Part shown: piece after piece, positions 17,993-26,200 of the stretch
Numbering within the stretch: position 1 is the stretch's first letter
Layout: each line of letters begins with the position of its first letter
Source: Acidimicrobiia bacterium
GTDB taxonomy: Bacteria; Actinomycetota; Acidimicrobiia; Acidimicrobiales; Aldehydirespiratoraceae
NCBI GenBank assembly: GCA_024421085.1
Contig: JAHQYN010000006.1
Span: forward strand, 1-60,518
Direction: 5' to 3'
Length of the DNA stretch: 60,518 nucleotides
Notes under the pieces: model-generated
The model's database searches: none
What the model was told of the DNA's origin: nothing
The model's input: the letters and a program-made list of their open reading frames with translations, nothing else
Translations under genes and position numbers: made by a program

Positions 17993-18057
17993 GCGGGTTG
18001 CGCCTGCGTCACCCGAGTGCATACGACATCGCTTCGGTGGCCAGCTATTCTGCTCGC

Positions 18058-19527
18058 ATGCCAATCAGCTACCGCGCAGTTCGCGTCCTGCCCCAGCGGG
18101 CAAGGGCACACGTATGGATCGTCACCTCAGAAGCCGTCGCCGACGGCCTCGACCACGTTGACAGCAGAGACCTCGACAACGCCGACTTCAGCGGCCAGGT
18201 CGGCCAGGCCTACACCTGGCCTGTCAATGGCCGGGTCGGTGCTCTGGTCGGGGTCGGCCGCCGTGCCGAGGTGGACGCCGAGCGCCTCCGCCGTGCCGGA
18301 GCGGCGATCGCGCGGAGGTTGGGCAACCACACCTGGGTCGGAACTGTTCTGCCGGACATCAACCTCGACGGCGCGGTCTGCCGCCGCGCGCTGGTCGAGG
18401 GGATCTCGCTCGGCAGCTACAAGTTCTTGACCTACAAGTCCGAGGGCGAACCGCTGAAGTTGAACCGAGTCGACGTCGCCGGCGGAGCGGGTGCGGCGAA
18501 CCAGGGAGCGCTCGACCTAGGCAGGGCTGTGGCCGGCGCACAGATGCTGGCTCGAGACCTGGTCAACGAGCCGGGAGGAATCCTGACCGCACCGGAGTTC
18601 GCGGACCGTGCCGCCGCGGTGGGGCGCGACCGCGGATTGAAGGTCAAGGTCTGGGACGAGACCGAAATAGCCGAGGGCGGCCTCGGCGGTCTCCTCGGCG
18701 TCAACCGCGGCTCGACCCTCCCACCCCGGCTGGTTGAGTTGACCTACGATCCGCCCGGGCCCAAGCACGGCACTCTGGCACTGGTCGGCAAGGGGATCGT
18801 GTTCGATGCAGGCGGTCTGTCGATCAAGACCGGCCAGGGCATGATGACCATGAAGTACGACATGGGCGGGGGTGCAGCCGTGATCGGCGCCATGTCGGCC
18901 ATGGCAGAGATCGCGCCCGCCGCGCAGGTCCGAGCCTACGTTCCGATGACAGACAACATGCTCGGCGGCGACGCCACCCGCCCGGGCGACGTGTTGAAGA
19001 TCCGCAACGGCAAGACCATCGAAGTGCTCAACACCGACGCCGAGGGACGCTTGATCCTCGCCGACGCCCTCTCGCTGGCCAGCGAAACCGCACCCGACGC
19101 AATCGTCGATTTGGCGACGCTCACCGGCGCCTGCGTGGTCGCGCTCGGCCCGAAGATCGCCGGGCTCATGGGCAACAACGACGAGTGGACAGACGCCATC
19201 AAGAACGCGTCGGCGGCCTCGGGCGAACGGGTCTGGCACCTGCCGCTGCCCGGCGACTACGGCGAACAGATCGAATCGTCGGTGGCAGACATGAAAAACA
19301 TCGGCAAGCCCCAGGGGGGCGCGCTGACCGCCGGCCTGATCCTCAAGGAGTTCGTGGCCGAGGGGATTCCGTGGGCCCATCTCGACATCGCCGGACCGTC
19401 ATGGAGCGACTCAGACGACGCAGAGACCACCAAGGGAGGCACCGGCTTCGGAGTGCGACTGCTGATCGAACTGGCGAGGAGCTTCGAGCCGCCCGCCACC
19501 GACCCGGCCAGCTCGGACGGGCATTAG
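18058..19527 (+). CDS. pepA: Leucyl aminopeptidase (M17)
   Basis: 489 residues. The M17 catalytic domain is clear: 'GKGIVFDAGGLSIK' carries the metal-binding Lys and Asp, 'MKYDMGGGAAV' follows, and the family signature NTDAEGRL is present. It is a cytoplasmic two-metal exopeptidase that removes N-terminal residues during peptide turnover. ATG 18058 is preferred; the open frame to 17998 has no family similarity and starts right after copA. The N-terminal domain is divergent, as usual in this family. Confidence 0.92.
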   Translation: MPISYRAVRVLPQRARAHVWIVTSEAVADGLDHVDSRDLDNADFSGQVGQAYTWPVNGRVGALVGVGRRAEVDAERLRRAGAAIARRLGNHTWVGTVLPDINLDGAVCRRALVEGISLGSYKFLTYKSEGEPLKLNRVDVAGGAGAANQGALDLGRAVAGAQMLARDLVNEPGGILTAPEFADRAAAVGRDRGLKVKVWDETEIAEGGLGGLLGVNRGSTLPPRLVELTYDPPGPKHGTLALVGKGIVFDAGGLSIKTGQGMMTMKYDMGGGAAVIGAMSAMAEIAPAAQVRAYVPMTDNMLGGDATRPGDVLKIRNGKTIEVLNTDAEGRLILADALSLASETAPDAIVDLATLTGACVVALGPKIAGLMGNNDEWTDAIKNASAASGERVWHLPLPGDYGEQIESSVADMKNIGKPQGGALTAGLILKEFVAEGIPWAHLDIAGPSWSDSDDAETTKGGTGFGVRLLIELARSFEPPATDPASSDGH

Positions 19528-19548
19528 CCGCAAGCTGCGCCCCGACCG

Positions 19549-20178
19549 TCAGTTCGAACTGTTGGCCAGCCCGTCGAGCGGCCCGTGGTGCAGGTCCCAA
19601 GCCCAGCGGACGGCGTCAGCGGCGATAGACGGATGGAACCGCCAGCGACCCAGTTGGAGTTCGGCATCGTCGAGGGCGTCGCCGCACTCCACCAAACCCA
19701 GCGCCAGGCGCCGCGCCCGGCGCTTGATCGCCTCGTTGTTCAATTGGAGTTCGCCATCGACGAACGCGGCGTGCTCGTGTCGCCGATGCGTCGGCAGACG
19801 ACTGACCTGTTCGAGGTTGAGCGGAGGAAGCCGTCTCCGCACCTCGATCTCGGTCGGTGAGAGCGACCGGACGACGCTGAAGCGGCAGGCGCGCTCGAAG
19901 CTGCGTGTCAGGGGGCCGGCCCGTCCGATCTTCCGCCCCAGTCCCAGCGACGAGGCTGTGGTCTTGAAGTCGAGGTCGAAGCCCTCGGGCGACTTCTCGA
20001 AGAACTCTGCACAGTGCCGCAACAGCAGAATCGTGGTCGGACCGAGCACACTGAGCCAGAACTTCTCGACATAGACCGATCTCGGGTCGTGACCGATCCG
20101 GTCGATGATCGGATCGGACCACGCGGTGATCCGGATCGTTCTCAATGCAGGTGCCAACAACAAAGTTGGTGGTTCCAT
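19549..20178 (-). CDS. Conserved actinobacterial protein of unknown function
   Basis: 209 residues from ATG 20178, which has CGGGAG upstream. The segment 'HDPRSVYVEKFWLSVLGPTT', followed by a Leu-rich helix and 'FDLDFKTTASSLGLG', recalls a conserved actinobacterial family I have seen annotated only as hypothetical. There are no membrane segments or catalytic motifs. It is convergent with pepA, separated by 21 bp. The segment between its start and the rhodanese-MoeB gene is the likely divergent promoter region. Confidence 0.7.
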   Translation of the reverse strand: MEPPTLLLAPALRTIRITAWSDPIIDRIGHDPRSVYVEKFWLSVLGPTTILLLRHCAEFFEKSPEGFDLDFKTTASSLGLGRKIGRAGPLTRSFERACRFSVVRSLSPTEIEVRRRLPPLNLEQVSRLPTHRRHEHAAFVDGELQLNNEAIKRRARRLALGLVECGDALDDAELQLGRWRFHPSIAADAVRWAWDLHHGPLDGLANSSN

Positions 20179-20351
20179 GTAATACTCCCGCCAGTTGAAT
20201 CGCGCCAGTCTTGTCGCGCTAATTTGTACCGCCAGGGTCAGTATAGCGCTATTTGATTTCATCGCAACCCTTTTTCACGGTGTCTGCCGCACCCCCGCGG
20301 CGGCAGCGACCCGACGGTGGAGAATCCCGACTGAGTTGGTAGGATTTGCCC

Positions 20352-21521
20352 ATGACCAGTTTCCGTCAGCTTCTCACCCAAGCCAAATCGTCGATCACCG
20401 AGGTCGACACAGCCGGGGGGCACGAACTCCTCAACCAGGGTTACCTGCTGTTGGATGTGCGCGAGCCCGACGAGTACGAACAGGGGGCCATTCCCGACTC
20501 CCTCCACATTCCCCGCGGACAGCTCGAGTCCAACATCGAGAACCGCGTGCCCGACCGCCAGACCGCCATGGTGGTCATGTGCGCGGGCGGGGTGCGCTCC
20601 GCGTTCGCGGTGCAGACCCTCGAGCACCTCGGCTACCCCAACACCGTCTCGATGGACGGCGGGTTCAACAAGTGGAAGGACGAGGGGCGCCCCTGGAGCA
20701 GGCCCCGCACGCTCACGCCCGAACAGCGCAGTCGCTACCAGCGGCACTTGCTCGTGCCCGAAGTCGGCGAGGAGGGGCAGCTGAGACTGCTCAACTCCAA
20801 GGTGCTGCTGCTCGGCGCGGGTGGGCTCGGCTCGCCCGCTGCGCTGTACCTGGCCGCAGCGGGCGTCGGGACCCTGGGCATCATCGACATGGACATCGTC
20901 GACGAGTCGAACCTGCAACGGCAGATCCTCCACAACACCGAGCGGATAGGGGAGCGCAAGGTCGACTCTGCCCGCAAGACGCTCACCGGCCTCAACCCCG
21001 ACGTCGATGTGGTCACCTACGACGTGCGCCTCGGCGCCGACAACATCATGGAGATCCTCGCCGACTACGACGTCGTGGTCGACGGGGCCGACAACTTCCC
21101 GAGCCGCTACCTGCTCAACGATGCCAGCGTGAAGCACGGGATCCCAGTCGTCCACGGCTCGATCTTCCGTTTCGAGGGACAGATCACCGTCTTCGACCCC
21201 CGCCAGGGACCCACCTATCGAGACATGCTGCCCGAGCCGCCCCCCGCGGAGCTGGCGCCGTCATGCGCCGAGGCGGGTGTGCTCGGGGTCCTGCCCGGGA
21301 TCGTCGGCAGCATCCAGGCACTCGAGGCCCTCAAGCTGCTGCTGGGAGTGGGCGAACCGCTGCGCGGTCGGCTGGTCGCCTTCGACGCCCTGGAGATGAG
21401 CTTTCGCGAGTTCAAGCTGCGGGTCGATCCGGACAACCAGGTCACCTGGGAGAACCGGGACCGCATCGAGGTCACCGAACTCGACGGGCTCTGCCTGCCG
21501 CAGTTCACACCCGCTGGCTGA
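20352..21521 (+). CDS. Rhodanese-MoeB/ThiF fusion: sulfur-carrier adenylyltransferase
   Basis: 389 residues. An N-terminal rhodanese domain (about 15-115) carries the persulfide Cys77 in 'MCAGGVRSA'. An E1-like domain follows with the nucleotide motif GAGGLGS at 155-161, 'DMDIVDESNLQRQ' and 'SCAEAGVLGVLPG'. Such enzymes activate ThiS/MoaD-like carriers for thiamine, molybdopterin, thiolated tRNA or cysteine synthesis. The domain order is the reverse of MOCS3/MoeZ, where rhodanese is C-terminal. The Zn-binding CPxC pair is absent ('DPDNQVTWEN' sits in its place). ATG 20352 is preferred over TTG 20346 for its AGGA spacing. Confidence 0.88.
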   Translation: MTSFRQLLTQAKSSITEVDTAGGHELLNQGYLLLDVREPDEYEQGAIPDSLHIPRGQLESNIENRVPDRQTAMVVMCAGGVRSAFAVQTLEHLGYPNTVSMDGGFNKWKDEGRPWSRPRTLTPEQRSRYQRHLLVPEVGEEGQLRLLNSKVLLLGAGGLGSPAALYLAAAGVGTLGIIDMDIVDESNLQRQILHNTERIGERKVDSARKTLTGLNPDVDVVTYDVRLGADNIMEILADYDVVVDGADNFPSRYLLNDASVKHGIPVVHGSIFRFEGQITVFDPRQGPTYRDMLPEPPPAELAPSCAEAGVLGVLPGIVGSIQALEALKLLLGVGEPLRGRLVAFDALEMSFREFKLRVDPDNQVTWENRDRIEVTELDGLCLPQFTPAG

Positions 21522-21621
21522 CGGGATCGGCGCAACGGCGCGGCCCCGACCCCATGCGTGATCCCAACGGAACGCGCCGGTACGCTTCTGCTTTCCGTTG
21601 CACCCACGAGTGAATGAGTTC

Positions 21622-21635
21622 AGGAGCGTCCCATC
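21622..21635 (+). promoter_or_regulatory. Shine-Dalgarno AGGAG before a possible ATC start codon
   Basis: AGGAG at 21622-21626 lies 6 bp before ATC at 21633. An in-frame TGA at 21615 closes the frame just upstream. No ATG, GTG or TTG occurs in frame until 21702, which is inside the first conserved segment of the protein. The spacing is ideal for initiation at the ATC. Confidence 0.5.
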
Positions 21636-22946
21636 CGTAAGCACTTTGCGAACCTTTGGGACCGCAGTCCACTGCCCGAAGGCACGACAGCCATCGGTGT
21701 CGGCTTGGTGGTCAACGGGATCGCCACCTACGCATTCCTGGTAGTCGCCCGACGAGCTCTCGGCGAAGCGGCCTACGGAGGTCTGGCCGTCCTCTGGGGG
21801 CTGGTCTACATCCTCGGTCCGGGCCTGTTCCAACCACTCGAGCAGGAGATCGCGCGTGCCACCGCGAATCGCGCGAGCCGCGATGAGGGCAGCGCGCCGG
21901 TCCTTCGACAGGCGACCCGCATCGGCCTGGTGCAACTGCTGCTGGTCGAGGCCGCAGTCGTGGGGGGCTGGCCGTTGGGCCTCGACGGCCTGCTCGACCA
22001 CAAGATCTCGCTGCTGGTTGCGCTGATGTTGTCGCTGGCGTGCTTCATGGGCGCCGAATGTGTCCGCGGCGTGCTGTCGGGGCGGCACGAGTTCAACCGC
22101 TACAGGTCGTATTTCGCCGCGGAGGGCAGCACCAGATTCTTGTTGGCCGCTGCACTCGCGATTGTCGGAGTCGAGGCTGTGGGAGCCTATGCGACAGCGA
22201 TCGCAGTCGCCTTCGCAGTGGCCGCAGTTGTGGCAGTCGGGTCGCTTCGGCCTTTCGTCAATCCAGGACCGCCTGCTCCGTTGGGTGAGCTGAGGCCCGC
22301 GCTCGGTTGGCTGCTGGTCGCTTCGCTGTCGGAGGCCTTCCTGCTCAACGTCGGTCCCGTCGCCATGGAGATCATCGGCAAGGGTCTGGGCGAGGAGGCA
22401 CCTGGCGTGTTCCTCAACGGACTGATCATCTCGAGGGTCCCACTGTTCTTCTTCCAGGCGGTCCGCGCGGCGCTGCTTCCCAACCTGGCCGGGCTCGCTG
22501 GCGACGATGATCTCAACGGATTCCGAAACCTCCAGCTGCGGCTGGTGGCTGCGGTAGTGGGTGTGGCGGCGCTGACCGTGGTCGTGATGGCCCTCGTCGG
22601 CCCCTGGTTGGTGAACTTCCTGTTCGGCGACGAGATCGGTTCGCTGGACATGGCTCTGCTCTCGGCCAGCGGAGGCGGGCTAATGGTCCTGTTGTCGCTG
22701 TCGCTGGGGCTTGTTGCGCTCGATCACACTCGTCTGGCGGTGATCGGCTATCTGGTCGGCGTGTGGACGTTCCCGGTGGGGCTCCTCTTCGCCAATGAGC
22801 CGTTCCTACGAGTCGAGGTGGCGCTGGTCGCCGCGGTTGCCGCCGGCGCGGTCGTCACCGCGGCGTTGCTGCGCTACGAGTACGCGGTGCATGCCCGGGC
22901 AGGTCGCCTTCCCGATTCAGGCGCCGGCGACTCCGACCGCAGTTGA
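21633..22946 (+). CDS. Polysaccharide flippase-like integral membrane protein
   Basis: About 437 residues with roughly 12 hydrophobic helices, of the polysaccharide-biosynthesis/Wzx-like group. The N-terminus 'LPEGTTAIGVGLVVNGIATY' followed by 'RALGEAAYGGLAVLW' and 'PGLFQPLEQEIARA' is shared by an actinobacterial subfamily. It presumably moves lipid-linked sugars across the cytoplasmic membrane. The usual start codons at 21702/21705 would cut off the conserved first helix, so a non-standard ATC start at 21633 is proposed. It opens the surface-polysaccharide locus. The C-terminal tail is cytoplasmic and short. Confidence 0.75.
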   Translation: MRKHFANLWDRSPLPEGTTAIGVGLVVNGIATYAFLVVARRALGEAAYGGLAVLWGLVYILGPGLFQPLEQEIARATANRASRDEGSAPVLRQATRIGLVQLLLVEAAVVGGWPLGLDGLLDHKISLLVALMLSLACFMGAECVRGVLSGRHEFNRYRSYFAAEGSTRFLLAAALAIVGVEAVGAYATAIAVAFAVAAVVAVGSLRPFVNPGPPAPLGELRPALGWLLVASLSEAFLLNVGPVAMEIIGKGLGEEAPGVFLNGLIISRVPLFFFQAVRAALLPNLAGLAGDDDLNGFRNLQLRLVAAVVGVAALTVVVMALVGPWLVNFLFGDEIGSLDMALLSASGGGLMVLLSLSLGLVALDHTRLAVIGYLVGVWTFPVGLLFANEPFLRVEVALVAAVAAGAVVTAALLRYEYAVHARAGRLPDSGAGDSDRS

Positions 22947-22959
22947 CCGGGTGAGCCCT

Positions 22960-23301
22960 GACCGCCTGAGAGCATGCGCGGACAGGCGAGAGCCTGTTGC
23001 GTTGACAGCGGTGCGCTTCCCGCTCTTGTTCGCTGCGCTCCGCTTCCCGCTCTTGTTCGCTGCGGTCCGCTTTCCGCTTTTGTTCGCTGCGGTCCGCTTC
23101 CCGCTCTTGTTCGCTGCGCTCCGCTTCCCGCTTTTGTTCGCTGCGCTCACGGGCTGCTCGGGCCACGGGCGGGGCTGCTCGGGCCGCGGGCGGGGCCGCT
23201 CGGGCCACGGGCGGGGCCGCTCGGGCCGCGGGCGGGGCGGCTCGGGCCACGGCCTCGCGCCGTATGGGCCGCGTTGTCCCACCCAATCGCTCGGCCTCTG
23301 A
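22960..23301 (-). repeat. Dispersed intergenic repeat, copy 1 (inverted), with two internal tandem arrays
   Basis: Read on the minus strand it begins AGAGGCCGAGCG and ends near a GACAGGCTCTC-like segment (one base different in this copy), as does copy 2 at 26038. Its core is expanded into five 27-bp units (23014-23148, containing AGCGCAGCGAACAAGAGCGG) and five 21-bp units (23153-23257, containing GCCCGAGCGGCCCCGCCCG). Unit lengths are multiples of three, so several frames stay open through it, giving long ORFs that I regard as spurious. It fills the gap between the flippase gene and rmlA. Confidence 0.8.
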
Positions 23302-23364
23302 GGGTCACAGCATCGAGGGTGGGCGCTACGATGCGGGTGTGGGCCATCTTCGGGCAATCAGCGC

Positions 23365-24480
23365 ATGAAGGGCTTGATCCTCAGCGGCGGCGCCGGCAAG
23401 CGCCTGCGCCCGATAACCCATACCAGCGCCAAGCAGTTGGTCCCCATCGCCAACAAACCCATCCTGTTCTACGGCATAGAGGAGATGGCCGCGGCCGGGA
23501 TCACCGACATAGGCATCGTCATCGCCCCGACGACCGGCGAGGAGATCCGACAGGCCGTCGGCGACGGTTCGCAATTCGGTGTGCGCGTCACCTGGATCAC
23601 TCAGCCCGAACCGCTCGGGCTGGCCCACTGTGTGCTGATCGCACGCGACTTCCTCGGTGACGAAGAGTTCGTCATGTACCTCGGCGACAACATGCTCGAA
23701 GCCGGTCTGTCGGCTTTCGTGCAGAGGTTCGTCTCCGAACGGGCGGCCTGTAAGGCAGCTGGGGGATCCGAACCGCCCGCCGCCCAGATTCTGTTGGCAG
23801 AGGTGTCTGATCCCGGTTCCTTCGGCGTCGCTGAGATCGCGCCCCACGGTCGGGTGGTTCAGCTCGTCGAGAAGCCGGAGCAGCCCCCCTCGAACCTCGC
23901 TCTGGTCGGCGTCTACCTGTTCGACCAGACGATCCACACCGCTGTTGCGAACATCGAGCCGTCCGCACGGGGCGAGCTTGAGATAACCGACGCCATCGAC
24001 TGGATCATCAATGAGGGTCACCGGGTGGACCACGAGGTCCTCAGCGGCTGGTGGATCGACACCGGCAAGAAGGACCCGCTGCTGGAGTGCAACCGGCTGG
24101 TGCTCGGCACTTTCAGCCGCCGCGTCGACGGCGACGTCTGCGGCGGGTCGAGCATCGAGGGCCGGGTGGTGCTCGAATCGGGAGCGAAGATCGTCGACTC
24201 GACCGTGCGGGGACCGGCGATCATCGGCAGCGGCACCACCGTCGAGAGCAGCGAGATCGGCCCCTACGTGTCGATAGCGGCCGACTGTCGGATCAGCGGC
24301 AGCGAGATCGACAACTCGGTGGTGCTGCGGCGCAGCACGGTCACCGACATCATCGGGCTCACCGACTCGCTGGTCGGTCGCGACACCGTCATGTCAAGGT
24401 CGGCACACGGCGACGAGGACCGCGGCCCGACCCGGCTGAGCGTGATGGTCGGCGACCATTGCCGAGTCGAGATCGGATAG
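23365..24480 (+). CDS. rmlA: Glucose-1-phosphate thymidylyltransferase, long form
   Basis: 371 residues. The nucleotidyltransferase domain starts 'LILSGGAGKRLRPIT' (4-18), with 'YLGDNM' and 'VVQLVEKPEQPPSN' motifs. A C-terminal left-handed beta-helix ('GAKIVDSTVRGPAIIGSG') is present, as in long RmlA/StrD-type proteins. It makes dTDP-glucose from glucose-1-phosphate and dTTP, the first step of dTDP-rhamnose synthesis. First gene of rmlA-rmlC-rmlB, with rmlD after a repeat. ATG 23365. Confidence 0.9.
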   Translation: MKGLILSGGAGKRLRPITHTSAKQLVPIANKPILFYGIEEMAAAGITDIGIVIAPTTGEEIRQAVGDGSQFGVRVTWITQPEPLGLAHCVLIARDFLGDEEFVMYLGDNMLEAGLSAFVQRFVSERAACKAAGGSEPPAAQILLAEVSDPGSFGVAEIAPHGRVVQLVEKPEQPPSNLALVGVYLFDQTIHTAVANIEPSARGELEITDAIDWIINEGHRVDHEVLSGWWIDTGKKDPLLECNRLVLGTFSRRVDGDVCGGSSIEGRVVLESGAKIVDSTVRGPAIIGSGTTVESSEIGPYVSIAADCRISGSEIDNSVVLRRSTVTDIIGLTDSLVGRDTVMSRSAHGDEDRGPTRLSVMVGDHCRVEIG

Positions 24481-24512
24481 CCGCGCCGTCCCGCAGGTGC
24501 TTGGATACTGCT

Positions 24513-25082
24513 GTGGCCTCAATCACTCCGCTGGACAGCATCGCCGGGGTCTTCGTGGTGCGCCCGGAGATACTCGAGGACGAGCGGGGCGCTTTCCTCG
24601 AGACGTATCGGCGTTCGTGGTTCAGCGGCCAGCGGGAGATGATCCAAGCCAATCGCAGCGACCGACGGGCCAAGACACTGGTGGGGCTCCACTACCACCT
24701 GCACCAGAGCGACTACTGGTACTTGCCGTTCGGGAATGTCCGCGTGGTGCTGCACGACCTCAGGGAGGGGAGCCCGACTGACGGAGCCACCTTCGAGTAC
24801 GACCTGGGGACCCGCGCCGACGGTTCGCACTGCCACGACGGGATCTACATCCCGCCGGGGGTCGCCCACGGTTTTGCGGCCTTGAGCGACTGCACGCTCA
24901 ACTACCTGGTCGACGCCTACTACAACCCCGCCGACGAGCTCGGCGTGCGTTGGGACGACCCCGAGATCGCAGCCGACTGGGGCCTGCGCGAGCCGATCTT
25001 GTCGCAGCGCGACCAGAACAATCCACTGCGCGTCAATCTGCCGACGAACCGCCGACCCCACTACCGGCTGCGCGCCACCTAG
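24513..25082 (+). CDS. rmlC: dTDP-4-dehydrorhamnose 3,5-epimerase family protein
   Basis: 189 residues from GTG 24513. A cupin-like epimerase: 'LVGLHYHLHQSDYWYLPFG' holds the catalytic-His region, and 'IYIPPGVAHGF' and 'NYLVDAYYNPADE' follow in family order. The canonical 'RGLHFQ' is replaced by 'GLHYHL', so it belongs to a divergent subgroup that could act on a related dTDP-keto-sugar. It sits between rmlA and rmlB, with 32 and 13 bp spacing, which strongly supports a role in dTDP-rhamnose or a similar sugar. Confidence 0.82.
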   Translation: MASITPLDSIAGVFVVRPEILEDERGAFLETYRRSWFSGQREMIQANRSDRRAKTLVGLHYHLHQSDYWYLPFGNVRVVLHDLREGSPTDGATFEYDLGTRADGSHCHDGIYIPPGVAHGFAALSDCTLNYLVDAYYNPADELGVRWDDPEIAADWGLREPILSQRDQNNPLRVNLPTNRRPHYRLRAT

Positions 25083-25095
25083 GGGGCTGTCGGCC

Positions 25096-26106
25096 ATGAG
25101 ACTGTTCATCACCGGGGCGGCGGGCTTCATCGGCAGCAACTATCTGCGCCACCTGTTGGCGACGAGTGACCACACCGCGGTCGCCTTCGACGCCTTGACC
25201 TACGCCGGGAACCTCGACTCGATCGAGGACCTGCTCGGCGACCGGGCCGCGTTCGTCCACGGCGACATCACCGACCGGGCCGCGGTCAGCTCCGCCATGG
25301 TGGGCTGCGATCAGGTGGTGCATTTTGCTGCTGAATCACACGTCGACCGCTCGATCGCAGGTCCCGACGCGTTCGTCCACACCAACTGCTTCGGCACCAA
25401 CGTGCTGTGTGACGTTGCGCGCCGAATCGGTGTCGAGCGGTTCGTGCATGTCTCGACCGATGAGGTCTACGGCTCGGTTGTGCACGGCTCTTCGGTGGAG
25501 ACGGACACGGTCTCGCCCCGCTCCCCGTACTCGGCTTCCAAAGCAGCCTCAGACCTCATCGCCCTCAGCTACTTCAGCACCCACGAACTGCCCGTCATAG
25601 TCACCCGCGCATCGAACAACTACGGCCCCTACCAGTTCCCCGAGAAGGTGATCCCCCTGTTCGCGACGAACCTGCTCGACGGGGCCTGCGTGCCCCTCTA
25701 CGGCGATGGACTCAACGTTCGCGACTGGCTCCACGTGGCCGACCACTGCACGGCCATCGACACCCTCTTGAGCCGTGGCAGCAGCGGCGAGATCTACAAC
25801 ATCGGCGCCGGCAACGAGATCACCAACCGTGAGTTGACCGAACGGCTCATCGATCTGTGCGGACGCGACGAGTCGGCCATCACCTATGTGCCGGACCGGC
25901 CGGGTCATGATCGGCGCTATTCGCTCGACTGCTCCAAGCTGCGCTCCCTCGGCTGGGCTCCGGCACAGGACTTCACGGCCGGCTTGGAGAAGACGGTGGA
26001 GTGGTACTCGACGAACCGTCACTGGTGGGCGCCGCTTAGAGGCCGAGCGAACATGTGGGACAATACGGCCCAGACGGCGCGAGGCCGTGGCCCGAGCGGG
26101 CCGTGA
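25096..26106 (+). CDS. rmlB: dTDP-glucose 4,6-dehydratase
   Basis: 336 residues of the extended SDR family. The NAD motif GAAGFIGS is at 7-14, STDEVYG at 120-126, catalytic Tyr145-X3-Lys149 ('YSASK') follows, and 'NNYGPYQFPEK' is typical. It converts dTDP-glucose to dTDP-4-keto-6-deoxyglucose. The normal C-terminus ends near 'NRHWWAPL'. The last 20 or so residues ('RGRANMWDNTAQTARGRGP') are encoded by the inserted dispersed repeat that starts at 26038. AGGGGG lies upstream of the ATG. Confidence 0.92.
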   Translation: MRLFITGAAGFIGSNYLRHLLATSDHTAVAFDALTYAGNLDSIEDLLGDRAAFVHGDITDRAAVSSAMVGCDQVVHFAAESHVDRSIAGPDAFVHTNCFGTNVLCDVARRIGVERFVHVSTDEVYGSVVHGSSVETDTVSPRSPYSASKAASDLIALSYFSTHELPVIVTRASNNYGPYQFPEKVIPLFATNLLDGACVPLYGDGLNVRDWLHVADHCTAIDTLLSRGSSGEIYNIGAGNEITNRELTERLIDLCGRDESAITYVPDRPGHDRRYSLDCSKLRSLGWAPAQDFTAGLEKTVEWYSTNRHWWAPLRGRANMWDNTAQTARGRGPSGP

Positions 26107-26180
26107 GCGCAGCGAACAAGAGCGGGAATGACACCGCCGCCAACGCGACAGGCTCTCACCTATCCGAGCATGCCCTTGAG
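26038..26180 (+). repeat. Dispersed intergenic repeat, copy 2
   Basis: Starts AGAGGCCGAGCG inside the 3' end of rmlB. It contains TGGGACAATACGGCCCA, then GAGGCCGTGGCCCGAGCGG and GTGAGCGCAGCGAACAAGAG, and ends after GACAGGCTCTC and GAGCATGCCC. It matches copy 1 (inverted, 22960-23301) along its length, but with single copies of the two motifs that are amplified there. GGCCCGAGCGGGCC within it could form a short hairpin. Confidence 0.8.
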
Positions 26181-26200
26181 CACGGGCCGGGTCTGCGAGC

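Noticed and set aside
22855..23660. Long ORFs on both strands through the 27/21-bp arrays
   Set aside because: Unit lengths divisible by three keep every frame open; the products are simple repeats and overlap the flippase and rmlA ends.
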